DNA of 64,000 nt from positions 1-64,000 of the forward strand of contig JALSQD010000058.1 of assembly GCA_026985615.1 (NCBI GenBank). Reading direction: 5' to 3'. The stretch comes from Thermaceae bacterium (GTDB taxonomy: Bacteria > Deinococcota > Deinococci > Deinococcales > Marinithermaceae). The position numbers and the translations under genes are program-made. Within the stretch, counting starts at the first letter, position 1; each line of letters begins with the position of its first letter. Below are positions 37,214 to 45,528 of this stretch, one piece after another. The notes under the pieces were generated by a model. It saw only the letters and a program-made list of their open reading frames with translations, made no database searches and was not told where the DNA came from.

Positions 37214-38173
37214 CTACTGCAACCGCTCGAGTTCCGCGAGGGCCAAACCTTCCAACGCCGCACGCGCAGGCCCCTCGGGCAGGGCTGCAAGGGCCCGGCG
37301 AGCCTCCTCCACCCGTTCCTCGATGGCGGCCACCACACGAGCGGCCACACCGCTGACCTCAGCCAGCCTACGCAAGCGTTCCACGTCCCCAGGTTCGCGC
37401 CCGCGCCGCAAGAGGATCGGCTCCACCTCGTCGGGGTGCGCCTCAAGGAGCCAAAGAGCGATGAGGGTCACCTTGCCCTCTCGTACGTCGCCCCCCACCG
37501 GCTTGCCAAGCCGGGCTTCCTCGCCCATGAGGTCGAGGTAGTCGTCGCGCATCTGGAAAGCCAGGCCGTAGGCGCGCCCGTAAGCGGCAAGCGCCTTGCG
37601 CAGGGTGCGAGGCGCATCGCCCAACAGGGCGGCCCCTTCGGTGGCCGCGCGCATGAGTGCGGCCGTCTTGCTCTCGATGATCCGGTAGTATTGCGCCTCG
37701 GAGTACTCGCGGTAGGCCGCCGCCTGAAACTGCAACACCTCGCCCTCTGCCAGCAGGCGCGCGGCCTCGGCGAAGAGGTGCACCAGCTCTACCCGGCCGG
37801 TCTCGGCCAGCAGGAAAAGTACCCGGCTGAGCAGATAGTCTCCGGAGAGCACGGAGACGGCGTTGCCGTACTTGCGAAAGGCCGCCTCGCGTCCGCGCCG
37901 CGTCTCGGCGTCGTCCACGAGGTCGTCGTGCAAGAGGGTAGCTGAGTGCAAGAGTTCCACCGCAAGGGCAAGCTCGAGCGCGTGCGGCACACCCCCCAAC
38001 ACCTCCGAAGCCAATAGGGCGAGCCGGGGGCGAATCCGCTTCCCCCCGGCCGTGATCAGGTCGTCCTCGATTAGTTGAATGAACTCGACGTCGGATCTGA
38101 GTAGCTCCCTGAGCCGCAGGTCGAACTCAGGGGGCAGAGTTGACGCGTCGGCAGCCACGAGTCGCTGGCTCAC
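37214..38173 (-). CDS. Polyprenyl diphosphate synthase
   Basis: Long-chain trans-prenyltransferase that makes the side chain of menaquinone or similar lipids. The 319 residues carry both aspartate-rich motifs: LLHDDLVDDAETRRG (first) and FQMRDDYLDLMG (second), plus AGGKRIRPRLALLASE near the start. Product length cannot be told by eye. Start is a GTG at 38173 with TAGAGT 7 nt upstream, probably leaderless. gdhA follows after 34 bp. Confidence 0.93.
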   Translation of the reverse strand: MSQRLVAADASTLPPEFDLRLRELLRSDVEFIQLIEDDLITAGGKRIRPRLALLASEVLGGVPHALELALAVELLHSATLLHDDLVDDAETRRGREAAFRKYGNAVSVLSGDYLLSRVLFLLAETGRVELVHLFAEAARLLAEGEVLQFQAAAYREYSEAQYYRIIESKTAALMRAATEGAALLGDAPRTLRKALAAYGRAYGLAFQMRDDYLDLMGEEARLGKPVGGDVREGKVTLIALWLLEAHPDEVEPILLRRGREPGDVERLRRLAEVSGVAARVVAAIEERVEEARRALAALPEGPARAALEGLALAELERLQ

Positions 38174-38206
38174 GTCGGATACTCTAACGCAAAACGGTGC
38201 CCGACC

Positions 38207-38650
38207 CTAGTGGATGACCAGCGGCTCGGCGAGCCGCTGCTCATAAACCGTGCCGTTCTGACCGGTCACGGTGAACGCGGTGATGACGTAACTGCCCTCG
38301 GGCGGGTATGTAGAGAGCTCGAAGCTGTAGTTTACAGTGAAGGGCCCGCAGTCGGTAGTCACCTCCTGCCCGCAACTCTCGACACGGAGCCCAGCGGAGA
38401 GCGAGCCCCCGTTCTGGAGCGCGAAGCTATTGACGACCCCGGCTGGCGAGCCCGGAAGGGTGTAAGCGTTCAGACTGAAGGTCAGGTTCCAAAGACCCGT
38501 GTTCGTGTTACGGGTCAGGGAACGGTCCCCAATGGCCAGGGACACTGTTGGGACACCGATCGGGTTCGTGTAGCTAAAGCTGCTGCACCCCGCCAGCACC
38601 AGCAGGGTTGCCGCGAGCGCAAAAAGACCAACCAAGACGTACTTCTTCAT
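38207..38650 (-). CDS. Small lipoprotein of unknown function
   Basis: The 147-residue product begins MKKYVLVGLFALAATLLVLAGC, a lipoprotein signal with the lipobox LAGC (Cys about residue 22). The mature part is Thr/Ser/Asn/Gly-rich and beta-like, with two more cysteines (ESCGQEVTTDCG) that could form a disulfide outside the cytoplasm. The ATG at 38650 overlaps the rex stop by 4 nt; an in-frame start at 38671 would lie inside rex. No family recognised. Confidence 0.8.
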   Translation of the reverse strand: MKKYVLVGLFALAATLLVLAGCSSFSYTNPIGVPTVSLAIGDRSLTRNTNTGLWNLTFSLNAYTLPGSPAGVVNSFALQNGGSLSAGLRVESCGQEVTTDCGPFTVNYSFELSTYPPEGSYVITAFTVTGQNGTVYEQRLAEPLVIH

Positions 38651-39288
38651 CCCATCATCTCCTCTCGCCACCTTGGGTTCAGCATAAAGAACCCCAGCCG
38701 AGAAAGTCCAGCCATGAAGTCGACGTTCTCGACGGCGACCTCTTCGGGCAGGCTGAGCACGGTCGGAGCGAAGTTGAGGATGCCGCGAACGCCCGCGCGC
38801 ACCAGGCGCTCGGCCACCGGCTGCGCCTGGGCCTCGGGCACGGTGAGCAACGCCACCTCGACATGGCGCGAACGCACGACCTCCTCAAGGCGGTCCATCG
38901 GTTCCACCTGCACCGGCCCCGCGGTACGACCGATTACCTCGGGGTTCACGTCGAAGCCGGCAACGAGCTCGTAACCCTCAGCCAGGCCGGGGTAGTCGGC
39001 AAGGGCCTGCCCCAGCCGCCCCATGCCCACGATGATCAGACGCCACTTGCGCCCCAGGCCGAGGATCTGCCGCAACTCTCGCCGCAGTATCGGGACGGTG
39101 TAACCCACGCCACGGGTGCCGTAGCTCCCGAAGTAGGCCAGGTCCTTGCGCACCTGGAATGCGGTCACGCCGGTGAGTCGGGCGAGTTCCTCGCTCGAGG
39201 TCCGCACGCGCCCCGCCTCCTCCATGCGCTCGAGCGCCCGCAGGTAACGAACGATGCGGGTGATGGTCGCGTCGGGAATCTTGGCCAC
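38647..39288 (-). CDS. rex: Redox-sensing transcriptional repressor Rex
   Basis: Rex binds DNA when NADH/NAD+ is low and lets go when NADH rises, controlling respiratory and fermentative genes. The 213-residue protein has the N-terminal winged helix (IPDATITRIVRYLRALERME, TSSEELARLTGVTAFQVRKDLAYFG) and the nucleotide-binding part (LIIVGMGRLGQALADYPG). Start is GTG, overlapping the upstream SPOR gene's stop by one base (TAGTG). The same window carries cba, gcv and gdh genes that could be targets, but I found no convincing Rex operator. Confidence 0.94.
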   Translation of the reverse strand: MAKIPDATITRIVRYLRALERMEEAGRVRTSSEELARLTGVTAFQVRKDLAYFGSYGTRGVGYTVPILRRELRQILGLGRKWRLIIVGMGRLGQALADYPGLAEGYELVAGFDVNPEVIGRTAGPVQVEPMDRLEEVVRSRHVEVALLTVPEAQAQPVAERLVRAGVRGILNFAPTVLSLPEEVAVENVDFMAGLSRLGFFMLNPRWREEMMG

Positions 39289-40079
39289 TAGCGCACCTCG
39301 ACCACTTCAAAGCCAAGCGCCTCGAGCCGCGCCTTCCAGCCAGCTATCTCGGCGTCGTCTACGGGACCCACCCAGACCTTCAGCCAGGGGCGTCGGTAGT
39401 TGAGCACCACCGGCCAGTTGTCCTCCTCACGCAGCTTGGCGACGATCGCGCGCGCCGAGTCGAGGCGCTTGAACGCGCCCACCTGCAGGTAGCGCCCGGT
39501 GGGCGGCGGGGTGTCACCGCGGTAGACCTGCGGCTCGTACTTCGCCAGCTGCGCAACCGCCCGCTCAGCCTCGGCGCGGTTGTTGTAGGGCCCTACAACC
39601 ACCCGGGTGACGCGCCCCACCGGCTCGAGTCGCACGGGGTAGCCTCGGGTCTCCAGCTGCTCCGCGAGCGCCAACGCGTTGAGCGGGTTTCCAAAGGCCC
39701 CCACCGAAACGCGGAAGATGCCGGTGGGGTTCTCGGCAGGCTGTGCGGGAGCGGGCGCTGCAGGGGTCGACGGCTGTGCGGGGGTGGCCGGCTGCGCGGG
39801 CTCGGGCCGCACCGTCTCGGCGGGCGCCTGTGGCTCGGGCGCTTCGGGCAGGAGCGGAACAACGGTCACCGGAGCGGTTTCCTCCGGCTGGGCCGGGGCC
39901 TCCAGCTGAGCGGGCGGCGTCTGGGGACGCGGCTGCTCCACCTGCGGCGCGGGCGCGGGGGCCGGCGTCCTGGCCTTGAAAGGGTTGACGCCGGTGAGGA
40001 AGAGCACGATACCCACGACGGTCACGGCGAAGACGGCAAAAATGAGTGCATCAATCCAATTATCTCGCAACCAGCGCAT
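39288..40079 (-). CDS. Single-pass membrane protein with two SPOR domains
   Basis: The 263-residue protein has one membrane segment at about 10-32 (DALIFAVFAVTVVGIVLFLTGV), a Pro/Ala/Gln linker from about 35 to 118, and two SPOR-like repeats: GIFRVSVGAFGNPLNALALAE through VVVGPYNNRAEAE, and RYLQVGAFKRLDSARAIVAKL through VWVGPVDD. SPOR domains bind septal peptidoglycan lacking stem peptides, so a cell-division or envelope role is likely. It lies 16 bp after the TPR gene and is fused by one base to rex. Confidence 0.87.
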   Translation of the reverse strand: MRWLRDNWIDALIFAVFAVTVVGIVLFLTGVNPFKARTPAPAPAPQVEQPRPQTPPAQLEAPAQPEETAPVTVVPLLPEAPEPQAPAETVRPEPAQPATPAQPSTPAAPAPAQPAENPTGIFRVSVGAFGNPLNALALAEQLETRGYPVRLEPVGRVTRVVVGPYNNRAEAERAVAQLAKYEPQVYRGDTPPPTGRYLQVGAFKRLDSARAIVAKLREEDNWPVVLNYRRPWLKVWVGPVDDAEIAGWKARLEALGFEVVEVR

Positions 40080-40095
40080 AAACCCTCCTTCGGCC

Positions 40096-41604
40096 CTACT
40101 TCTTGATCAGGCTACGAGCCGGCTCGTAGCCAAGGTCCAGCGCCGCTTTCCAAGCGCGCTGCGCCTCGGACTCTCGGCCCAGGGCGTTCAGCGTCCAGCC
40201 GAGGTTGTACCAGGCTTCGGCGTTCTCGGGGTCCTCGAGCACCACCTGGGTCAGAATCTGCTCCGCGTCGCTGAAGCGCTTGACCGCGAGGTAGGCCGCG
40301 CCCAAGTTGAGCTTGGCCACCGGCGAGGGATCGAGCTGAACGGCGCGCTCGAGCGCCGGCACCGCGGTGTCGAAGTCCTGGAGGGCGTAGGCAGCGAGCC
40401 CGAGCCACAGCCAGGCGTCGGCGCGGTCGGGCGCGAGGTCCACCGCCCGCAGGAGCAGGGCGCGGGCCTCGGCGTAGCGCCCGAGACGGTAGGCGCTCTT
40501 GCCAGCAATCAGCAGAGCGTCAGCCTTGACCGCCCCTTCAGAGGAGTCGGCGGCAAGTTGTGCATAGCGGTAGGCCTGCTTGTAGTCCTGCTTCTGGAAG
40601 TAGGCCGCCGCGAGCCCCACGAGGATCTTGGGTTCGGTGGGATTGACGCTGTAGGCCTTCTGGAAGGCGCGCAGCGCACGGTCGGGATCCCCGGCGCGCA
40701 ACCAGCTGCTGCCCAGATCGTAATGGGCCTGCCAAAGCCGCGGGTCGAGGGCGCTAGCCTCCTCCAGGAGCTTCGCGGCCTTCTCCGGGTCGATGGCCTT
40801 AAGCAGCATCGCCTTCTTCAGGAGCAAGTTGGCGCGAATGGCCGGGTCCTGGGTGGCCTCGAGCGAGCGGTCGAGCTCGCGCAGGGCGCGGTCCACCAAC
40901 CCCTGCCCCACGAAGATGTCGGCGAGAAGGTTGACCGCGGCTACGTTGCCGCGGTCCTTGTTGAGCACCTTGTAGAGGTAGGGAATGGCCTCCTTGGGCT
41001 TGCCCGCGAGCGAGAGGTTCTCGGCGATGAGGTAGAGGATCTCCTCGTCCTCACCCATCTTCTCCGCCGCCGTCATCAGCGTCTGCGCCGCCTGGTCGGG
41101 CTCACCCAGCTTGCGCTGGGCGGTCGCGAGCCCCAAGTAGGCGGGGCGGAGCACGTCGGGGGCGAGTTTCTGCTCTTCGCCCAGGGCGATGGCCCGCTGG
41201 AAGGCGGCCGCGGCCTCGTTCCAGCGGCCGCTGTCGGCGTAGGCCACGGCGAGGTTGTACCAGCCCTCGAATCGGTCCGGGAAGAGGCGGGTAACCTGGT
41301 CGAACTCGAAGAGCGCGCCCCGCAGGTCGCCCTTGCGGTACAGCGCCAGGCCGAGGCCGAAATGGGCCTGGAAGTTCTGGTAGTCCAGCGCCAGCACGTC
41401 CTCGAAGACACGCGCGGCATCGTCGTAGCGCCCGGCGTCCAGGTAGGCCCGGCCCAGCGCCACCATCGTGGGCAGATCGCCCGGCTGGCTCTTCAGCCGC
41501 GCCTCCAGGGCCGCAGGATCGGGGGCCTGCGCCGGGGGCGCCTGGCCGAAGACCGCACCGAACCCCAATCCCAGCAGAAGAAAGGTGAACCACGTTGATT
41601 TCAT
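40096..41604 (-). CDS. Exported TPR-repeat protein
   Basis: The 502-residue product has a signal peptide (residues 1-20, FTFLLLGLGFGAVFGQA) and then about a dozen 34-residue TPR repeats covering nearly the whole mature chain (for example PTMVALGRAYLDAGRYDDAARVFEDVLALD and AWYNLGWTLNALGRESEAQRAW). It should act as a periplasmic or surface scaffold. It is the first gene of an operon with the SPOR protein and rex; GGAGG is 9 nt upstream of the ATG. Confidence 0.87.
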   Translation of the reverse strand: MKSTWFTFLLLGLGFGAVFGQAPPAQAPDPAALEARLKSQPGDLPTMVALGRAYLDAGRYDDAARVFEDVLALDYQNFQAHFGLGLALYRKGDLRGALFEFDQVTRLFPDRFEGWYNLAVAYADSGRWNEAAAAFQRAIALGEEQKLAPDVLRPAYLGLATAQRKLGEPDQAAQTLMTAAEKMGEDEEILYLIAENLSLAGKPKEAIPYLYKVLNKDRGNVAAVNLLADIFVGQGLVDRALRELDRSLEATQDPAIRANLLLKKAMLLKAIDPEKAAKLLEEASALDPRLWQAHYDLGSSWLRAGDPDRALRAFQKAYSVNPTEPKILVGLAAAYFQKQDYKQAYRYAQLAADSSEGAVKADALLIAGKSAYRLGRYAEARALLLRAVDLAPDRADAWLWLGLAAYALQDFDTAVPALERAVQLDPSPVAKLNLGAAYLAVKRFSDAEQILTQVVLEDPENAEAWYNLGWTLNALGRESEAQRAWKAALDLGYEPARSLIKK

Positions 41605-41640
41605 AGACGACTTCCTCCCGGTACCGACACTCTTTGCGTT

Positions 41641-41670
41641 ATTCTATCAGGATCTTCACTTCCGTCACAA
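41641..41670 (-). promoter_or_regulatory. Promoter of the TPR-SPOR-rex operon
   Basis: On the minus strand TTGTGA (41665-41670) and TAGAAT (41641-41646) are 18 bp apart, about 36 bp before the TPR start. The -35 box resembles half of a Rex site, too weak to claim. Confidence 0.55.
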
Positions 41671-41733
41671 GAAAAACGACGCGAGCGGCGCCCGCGGAGC
41701 CGGCGCGCACGCCGTGCTCGGGCGCCATTTTGC

Positions 41734-41762
41734 TTGACAGCGATCGCCTCTTTTGTTACATT
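41734..41762 (+). promoter_or_regulatory. Promoter of initiator tRNA-Met
   Basis: Perfect TTGACA (41734-41739), 17-bp spacer, TACATT (41757-41762), ending 12 nt before the tRNA. Confidence 0.85.
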
Positions 41763-41774
41763 GATCGTTGGCGA

Positions 41775-41852
<78 letters not shown>

Positions 41853-41855
41853 AAC

Positions 41856-41882
41856 CGCGCGGCTCCGGCCGCGCGCCTTTTT
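41856..41882 (+). terminator. Terminator of tRNA-Met
   Basis: CGCGCGGC (41856-41863) and GCCGCGCG (41868-41875) form an 8-bp stem with a TCCG loop, followed by CC and seven T. It begins 5 bp after the tRNA. Confidence 0.9.
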
Positions 41883-41897
41883 TTATTGTTTGGAGCC

Positions 41898-42179
41898 TCA
41901 CCACCACGAGCCAAAGCGTTCGCGCAGACGCTCCGCCCGCGCCCGCACCTCTGGGTCGCGGGCGGTACGGGCGTAGCTGTAACCGGTTAGGAACCAGCGT
42001 TCGGCCTCCCGCCCGCCAGCCTGCTCGGCCAGCTCGAGCGCCACCCGGGCCATGCGCGCGTCGCGCCGGGGCGAGGGCACCTCACCGGTCAGCTCCCCGA
42101 AGAGCGCCACCAGCGCCTTGGCACTTGTACTGCGCAAGGCCAAGCGCAGCCGTGTCTCGAAGGGTTCGTCGCTGAACAC
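41898..42179 (-). CDS. Small hypothetical protein
   Basis: No family recognised. The product is about 93 residues, helical and charged (ETRLRLALRSTSAKALVALFGEL, RMARVALELAEQAGGREAERWFL), without signal or membrane segment. The start is uncertain: GTG at 42179 has TATTAT 5 nt upstream (leaderless type), while ATG at 42194 would lie upstream of that box. It is divergent from the next gene. Codon use is as in its neighbours, which supports it as a real gene. Confidence 0.55.
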   Translation of the reverse strand: MFSDEPFETRLRLALRSTSAKALVALFGELTGEVPSPRRDARMARVALELAEQAGGREAERWFLTGYSYARTARDPEVRARAERLRERFGSWW

Positions 42180-42183
42180 GGAG

Positions 42184-42190
42184 CATAATA
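42184..42190. promoter_or_regulatory. Overlapping divergent -10 boxes
   Basis: The island CATAATA reads CATAAT on the plus strand (11 nt before the ATG at 42201) and TATTAT on the minus strand (5 nt before the GTG at 42179). Confidence 0.4.
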
Positions 42191-42200
42191 CCATGGAGTC

Positions 42201-42410
42201 ATGGACCCCAAAGCTGCCCTGCACGCCTTCCTGGACGACCCCGACGCCCAGACCCTGGCCGAGCTAGCCGAAGCGCTCGAAGATTGGCCCCCCGCCGGCA
42301 GGCTGCTCAAGCTGGCGGCACGGGCGGTCTTCGTGGAGGACGATCGTCTGCACAGCCTCCTCGACGAGGCCGCGAGCGAGGCGCGGCGGCTACTGGAGGC
42401 GGAGTCGTGA
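42201..42410 (+). CDS. Small hypothetical protein
   Basis: A 69-residue helical protein (MDPKAALHAFLDDPDAQTLA and LHSLLDEAASEARRLLEAE) with no recognised family. GGAG lies just before the ATG. Its stop overlaps the GTG start of csaA by 4 nt (GTGA), which supports both as expressed genes of one transcript. Confidence 0.6.
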   Translation: MDPKAALHAFLDDPDAQTLAELAEALEDWPPAGRLLKLAARAVFVEDDRLHSLLDEAASEARRLLEAES

Positions 42411-42736
42411 CGGGGCTGGAGGCCTTCGAGGCACTGGACCTGCGCGTGGGACGAATCGTGCGGGCCGAACCCAACGAAAAGGCGCGCAAGCCCGCCTACA
42501 AGCTCTGGGTGGACCTCGGCCCCCTGGGCGTTCGCACCTCGAGCGCCCAGCTGACCGAGCTCTACACGCCGGAAGGTCTGCAGGGGCGGCTGGTAATCGC
42601 CGCCGTCAATCTGGGGGTTCGCCGCATCGCCGGCTTCTCCTCCGAGGTGCTCGTGCTGGGCGTGCCAGACGCCGAGGGGCGGGTAGTACTGCTCACACCC
42701 GAGCGCGAGGTACCGCCCGGAGGGCGGGTGTTCTGA
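42407..42736 (+). CDS. csaA: CsaA-like tRNA-binding domain protein
   Basis: A single OB-fold tRNA-binding domain as in CsaA and the C-terminus of some tRNA synthetases. The 109 residues include ALDLRVGRIVRAEPNEKARKPAYKLWVDLG, TSSAQLTELYTPEGLQGRLVIAAVNLG and GFSSEVLVLGVPD, the standard order. Start is GTG overlapping the upstream stop. CsaA has been described as an export chaperone in Bacillus; the tRNA-binding fold itself is the surer part. Confidence 0.9.
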   Translation: MTGLEAFEALDLRVGRIVRAEPNEKARKPAYKLWVDLGPLGVRTSSAQLTELYTPEGLQGRLVIAAVNLGVRRIAGFSSEVLVLGVPDAEGRVVLLTPEREVPPGGRVF

Positions 42737-42737
42737 G

Positions 42738-43585
42738 ACGGCCGGGCACGCCCTCGACCTGACGCGGCCGCTGCCGGGGCCGCCCGCGGACCTGGTGCTC
42801 GAGCGCCTGGGCTTCGAGGTGCTGCGGGTACTGCCGCCGGCGGGCGACGACCTGACGCGCTGGCAGCCCGAGCTGAACGAGGGCAAGGCCAGCGTAACCC
42901 TCGACCTCAAGAGCGCAGGCGGCCTCGACCGGCTGCTCGAGCTGGTGCAGGACGCGGCGGTGCTGCTCGAGTCGAACCGCGCCGGGGTGATGGAGCGGCT
43001 GGGGCTGGGTTACCCGATGTTGCGGGAGCGCAATCCCCGCCTGATCTACGTGCGCCTAGCCGGCCACCGCGACGACCCCGCCGCCCCGGGCCACGACCTC
43101 ACCTACCTGGCGGCCGCGGGGCTTCTAGGCAGGCTGGCCTCGGCCTGGAACGAGACCCAGCTCGCCGACGTGAGCGGCGTGCTCTGGGCGGCGCTGGCAA
43201 CGCTCGACGAGCTTAGCCAAGACGGTGAATTCTACAAGGTCTACCTGAGTGAGGTGGCGGCGTCTATGGCCACCCACCCATCCCCGGCTGGTGGCGCGCT
43301 CGTGGCCCACCGCGTCTACGAAGTGGCGGCGGGGCAGGTGGCGCTGGCAGCGCTCGAGCCCCACCTCTGGGCGCGCATCTACCAGACCGCTGGCCGAGCC
43401 GACTGGCTCGACGCCGGCGGGAGTCCGCCCGCAAGGAAAGCCGCGTCTTTCGAGAACTGCGCGCCTTCTTCCACACACGCGATGCCGAGGCCTGGAAAAC
43501 ATGGGGCGCGAACGCAGCCTGCCCCCTGCGGGCCCCACGCCCCTACCAAGAAGCGCCGCTGAAGCTGCCTTGGCAGCACAGCTAG
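42738..43585 (+). pseudogene. Broken CaiB/BaiF-type CoA-transferase gene
   Basis: The reading frame from 42738 encodes typical CaiB-like segments (ALDLTRPLPGPPADLVLERL, NEGKASVTLDLKS, ESNRAGVMERLGLGY, PRLIYVRLAGH, GHDLTYLAAAGLL). Two faults are visible. No ATG, GTG or TTG precedes the conserved start in frame; the first is a GTG at 42795. Near 43419 a GGG run seems to lack one G: the frame then turns to nonsense, whereas shifting one frame gives a natural ending (ARKESRVFRELRAFFHTRD to PLKLPWQHS) with its TAG at 43583-43585. With the frame restored the product would be about 283 residues, short for the family. A sequencing error at the G run is an alternative for the second fault. Confidence 0.72.
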
Positions 43586-45309
43586 CCACGTACGTCCTCG
43601 AGCCAGTTTTGCAGCTCCTTCAGGTAGCGGGTGTTCAGGATCCGGTCGGGGCCGAGCCAGGCCCGCTGGGCCGTGCCCACCGCCAGCTCCATGAAGCGCA
43701 GGTGGTCGGTGGCGTGGGCGTCGGTGGAGAGGCTGAGCAGGAGACCCAGCTCGCCGGCGCGCCGCGCCAGCGTGTCCGGCAGGTCGAGCCGGGCGTAGTA
43801 GCCGTCGATCTCCACCGCCTTGCCCAGCCCGCGGGCGCGCTGGAAGACCTTTTCCCAGTCGGCCTCGATGGGCCCGCGCTTGCCCAGGTGGCGGGCGGTG
43901 GGGTGAGCGAGGATGTGGACGTAGGGGTTCTCGAGCGCTCGCAGGAGCCGCCGGGTCTGCTCCTCGCGGCCGAGGTCAAAGTGGGCGTGCACCGAGACAA
44001 GCACGATCTCCAGCTGGGCCAGCACCTCGTCGGGATAGTCGAGGCTGCCGTCGGGAAGGATGTCCACCTCGGCGCCAGCCAGCAGGTAGGGCCGCCCGCC
44101 GGTCTTCTCATTGACCGCGCGAATGGCGGCGATGCGCTCGGCCACCTTCTCTGACGGCACACCGCCCGCCACCCGCACGGCCGGCGAGTGGTCGGTAACG
44201 GCCAGGTACTCGTAGCCGCGCGCGGCCGCGGCCCGGGCCAGCCCCTCCAACGTCACTTTGCCGTCGGACCAGGTCGAGTGCACCTGCAGGTCGCCCCGGA
44301 TCTGCTCGAGCCGCACCAGCTCGGGCAATCTGCCAGCCTGGGCGGCCTCGATCTCGCCCCGGTCCTCGCGCAACGGCGGCGGGATCCAGGGCAGGCCCAG
44401 CGCGGCGTAGACCTCTTCCTCGCTTGCGCCCGCCACCCGCTCCGCCCCCTTCCACACGCCGTACTCGTTGAGCTTGAGCCCCCGATCGAGGGCGAGCGCG
44501 CGCAGCTTGATCGAGTGGTCCTTGCTGCCGGTGAAGTACTGCAAGCCCGAGCCCCAGGCCTCCGGCTCGACGATCTTCAGGTCCACCTGCAGCCCGGTCT
44601 TGAGGAATACGGTCGCCCGGCTGGCCCCGGAAAGTAGCACCTCGTCCACCTCGGGAAAGCGAACGAAGGCGTCGGTTACCGCCCGCCCGCGCCGACTCGC
44701 GGCCAGCAGGTCGAGATCGCCCACCGTCTCCTTGTAGCGCCGCGCCGAACCCGCAAGTGCGGCGTGCTCCACCTGGGGCAGCTGCTCGAGCCGCGCCACC
44801 AGCTCACGCGCCAGCCACAGCACCTCGCCCAGCGGCCGCCGCCGGCCGGCCTCCTCCACCAGCTCCAGGTTGTGCAAAAGGCGCTGGCGCTTCTTCTCGC
44901 CAAAGCCCGACAGCTTGAGCACCTCACCACTTTCCAGCACCTCCCGCAGCCTGGCCAGCGAGTCCACGCCCAGCTCGTCGTAGAGCCGCTTGGCCGTGCG
45001 GGGGCCGATGCCGGGAACCCGCATCACCTCGAGCACCCCCGGCGGCACCTTCTTCTTGAGTTCCTCGTGTTTTCTGACCTTGCCGGCCTCGAGGTACTCG
45101 AGAATCTTGAGCGCCAAGTCGTGGCCGATGTAGGGCAGCTCCTCGAGCTCCTTCACGCCACCCTCGGCCACCCGCTCGATGGGCTCCTCCATGTCCATCA
45201 GGTAGCGGGCCGCCGCCCGGTAGGCCCGCACCCGGAACGGTGAGTCGCCCAGGAAGTCGAGCATGTCGGCGATCTCTGAAAAGATGCGGGCGATTTCGGC
45301 GTTTTTCAT
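43582..45309 (-). CDS. polX: DNA polymerase X with PHP domain
   Basis: Family X repair polymerase with a C-terminal PHP nuclease. The start at the ATG 45309 (MKNAEIARIFSEIADML) gives 575 residues, the length of the Thermus enzyme; a longer frame to 45360 adds residues unlike the family. Seen in order: helix-hairpin-helix motifs (VPGIGPRTAKRL), the polymerase site VGDLDLLAA, and the PHP metal motifs LQVHSTWSDGK, VTDHSP, GAEVDILPDG, SVHAHFDL, ILAHPTAR and DAHATDH. All appear intact. Its TAG is interlocked with the stop of the convergent CoA-transferase in CTAG. Confidence 0.95.
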   Translation of the reverse strand: MKNAEIARIFSEIADMLDFLGDSPFRVRAYRAAARYLMDMEEPIERVAEGGVKELEELPYIGHDLALKILEYLEAGKVRKHEELKKKVPPGVLEVMRVPGIGPRTAKRLYDELGVDSLARLREVLESGEVLKLSGFGEKKRQRLLHNLELVEEAGRRRPLGEVLWLARELVARLEQLPQVEHAALAGSARRYKETVGDLDLLAASRRGRAVTDAFVRFPEVDEVLLSGASRATVFLKTGLQVDLKIVEPEAWGSGLQYFTGSKDHSIKLRALALDRGLKLNEYGVWKGAERVAGASEEEVYAALGLPWIPPPLREDRGEIEAAQAGRLPELVRLEQIRGDLQVHSTWSDGKVTLEGLARAAAARGYEYLAVTDHSPAVRVAGGVPSEKVAERIAAIRAVNEKTGGRPYLLAGAEVDILPDGSLDYPDEVLAQLEIVLVSVHAHFDLGREEQTRRLLRALENPYVHILAHPTARHLGKRGPIEADWEKVFQRARGLGKAVEIDGYYARLDLPDTLARRAGELGLLLSLSTDAHATDHLRFMELAVGTAQRAWLGPDRILNTRYLKELQNWLEDVRG

Positions 45310-45348
45310 CGTCTCTTTCCATTTTAGTGTTCGATACCGGGGCCGGGT

Positions 45349-45404
45349 AATATGGGACAAAAGTCCTAGGCGGACTTAGTACGTTTAGACCAATGTTAGG
45401 CGGA
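45349..45404 (+). promoter_or_regulatory. Candidate promoter and operator region of cba
   Basis: The 106 bp between polX and cbaD hold a TAATAT (45349-45354), a palindrome AAGTCC-N5-GGACTT (45361-45377) and two copies of TAGGCGGA (45367-45374, 45397-45404) exactly 30 bp apart. A regulator site for the oxidase operon is plausible, but the -35 box is weak. Confidence 0.4.
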
Positions 45405-45415
45405 GGTGTAAGCAG

Positions 45416-45526
45416 ATGAGCAACGAAGAGCGGCCCACAGGCACCCTGATCATCATCGGCATCCTGGTGGCCACCATCCTGGTCTTCTGGGGTGGTGTGT
45501 TCTACCTGTTTATCCAGAGGGGGTAG
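45416..45526 (+). CDS. cbaD: Cytochrome c oxidase ba3 subunit IIa (36 residues)
   Basis: The 36-residue product reads as one membrane helix (residues about 10-33: TLIIIGILVATILVFWGGVF) with a short charged start and the end IQRG. Size, pattern and position match subunit IIa of the Thermus ba3 oxidase, where this single helix replaces one helix of the usual subunit II. GGAGGTG lies 7 nt before the ATG, and cbaB starts 2 bp after the stop. Confidence 0.9.
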   Translation: MSNEERPTGTLIIIGILVATILVFWGGVFYLFIQRG

Positions 45527-45528
45527 CC

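Noticed and set aside
41641..41670. Rex operator at the promoter of its own operon
   Set aside because: Only the half site TTGTGA is present; the second half does not match.
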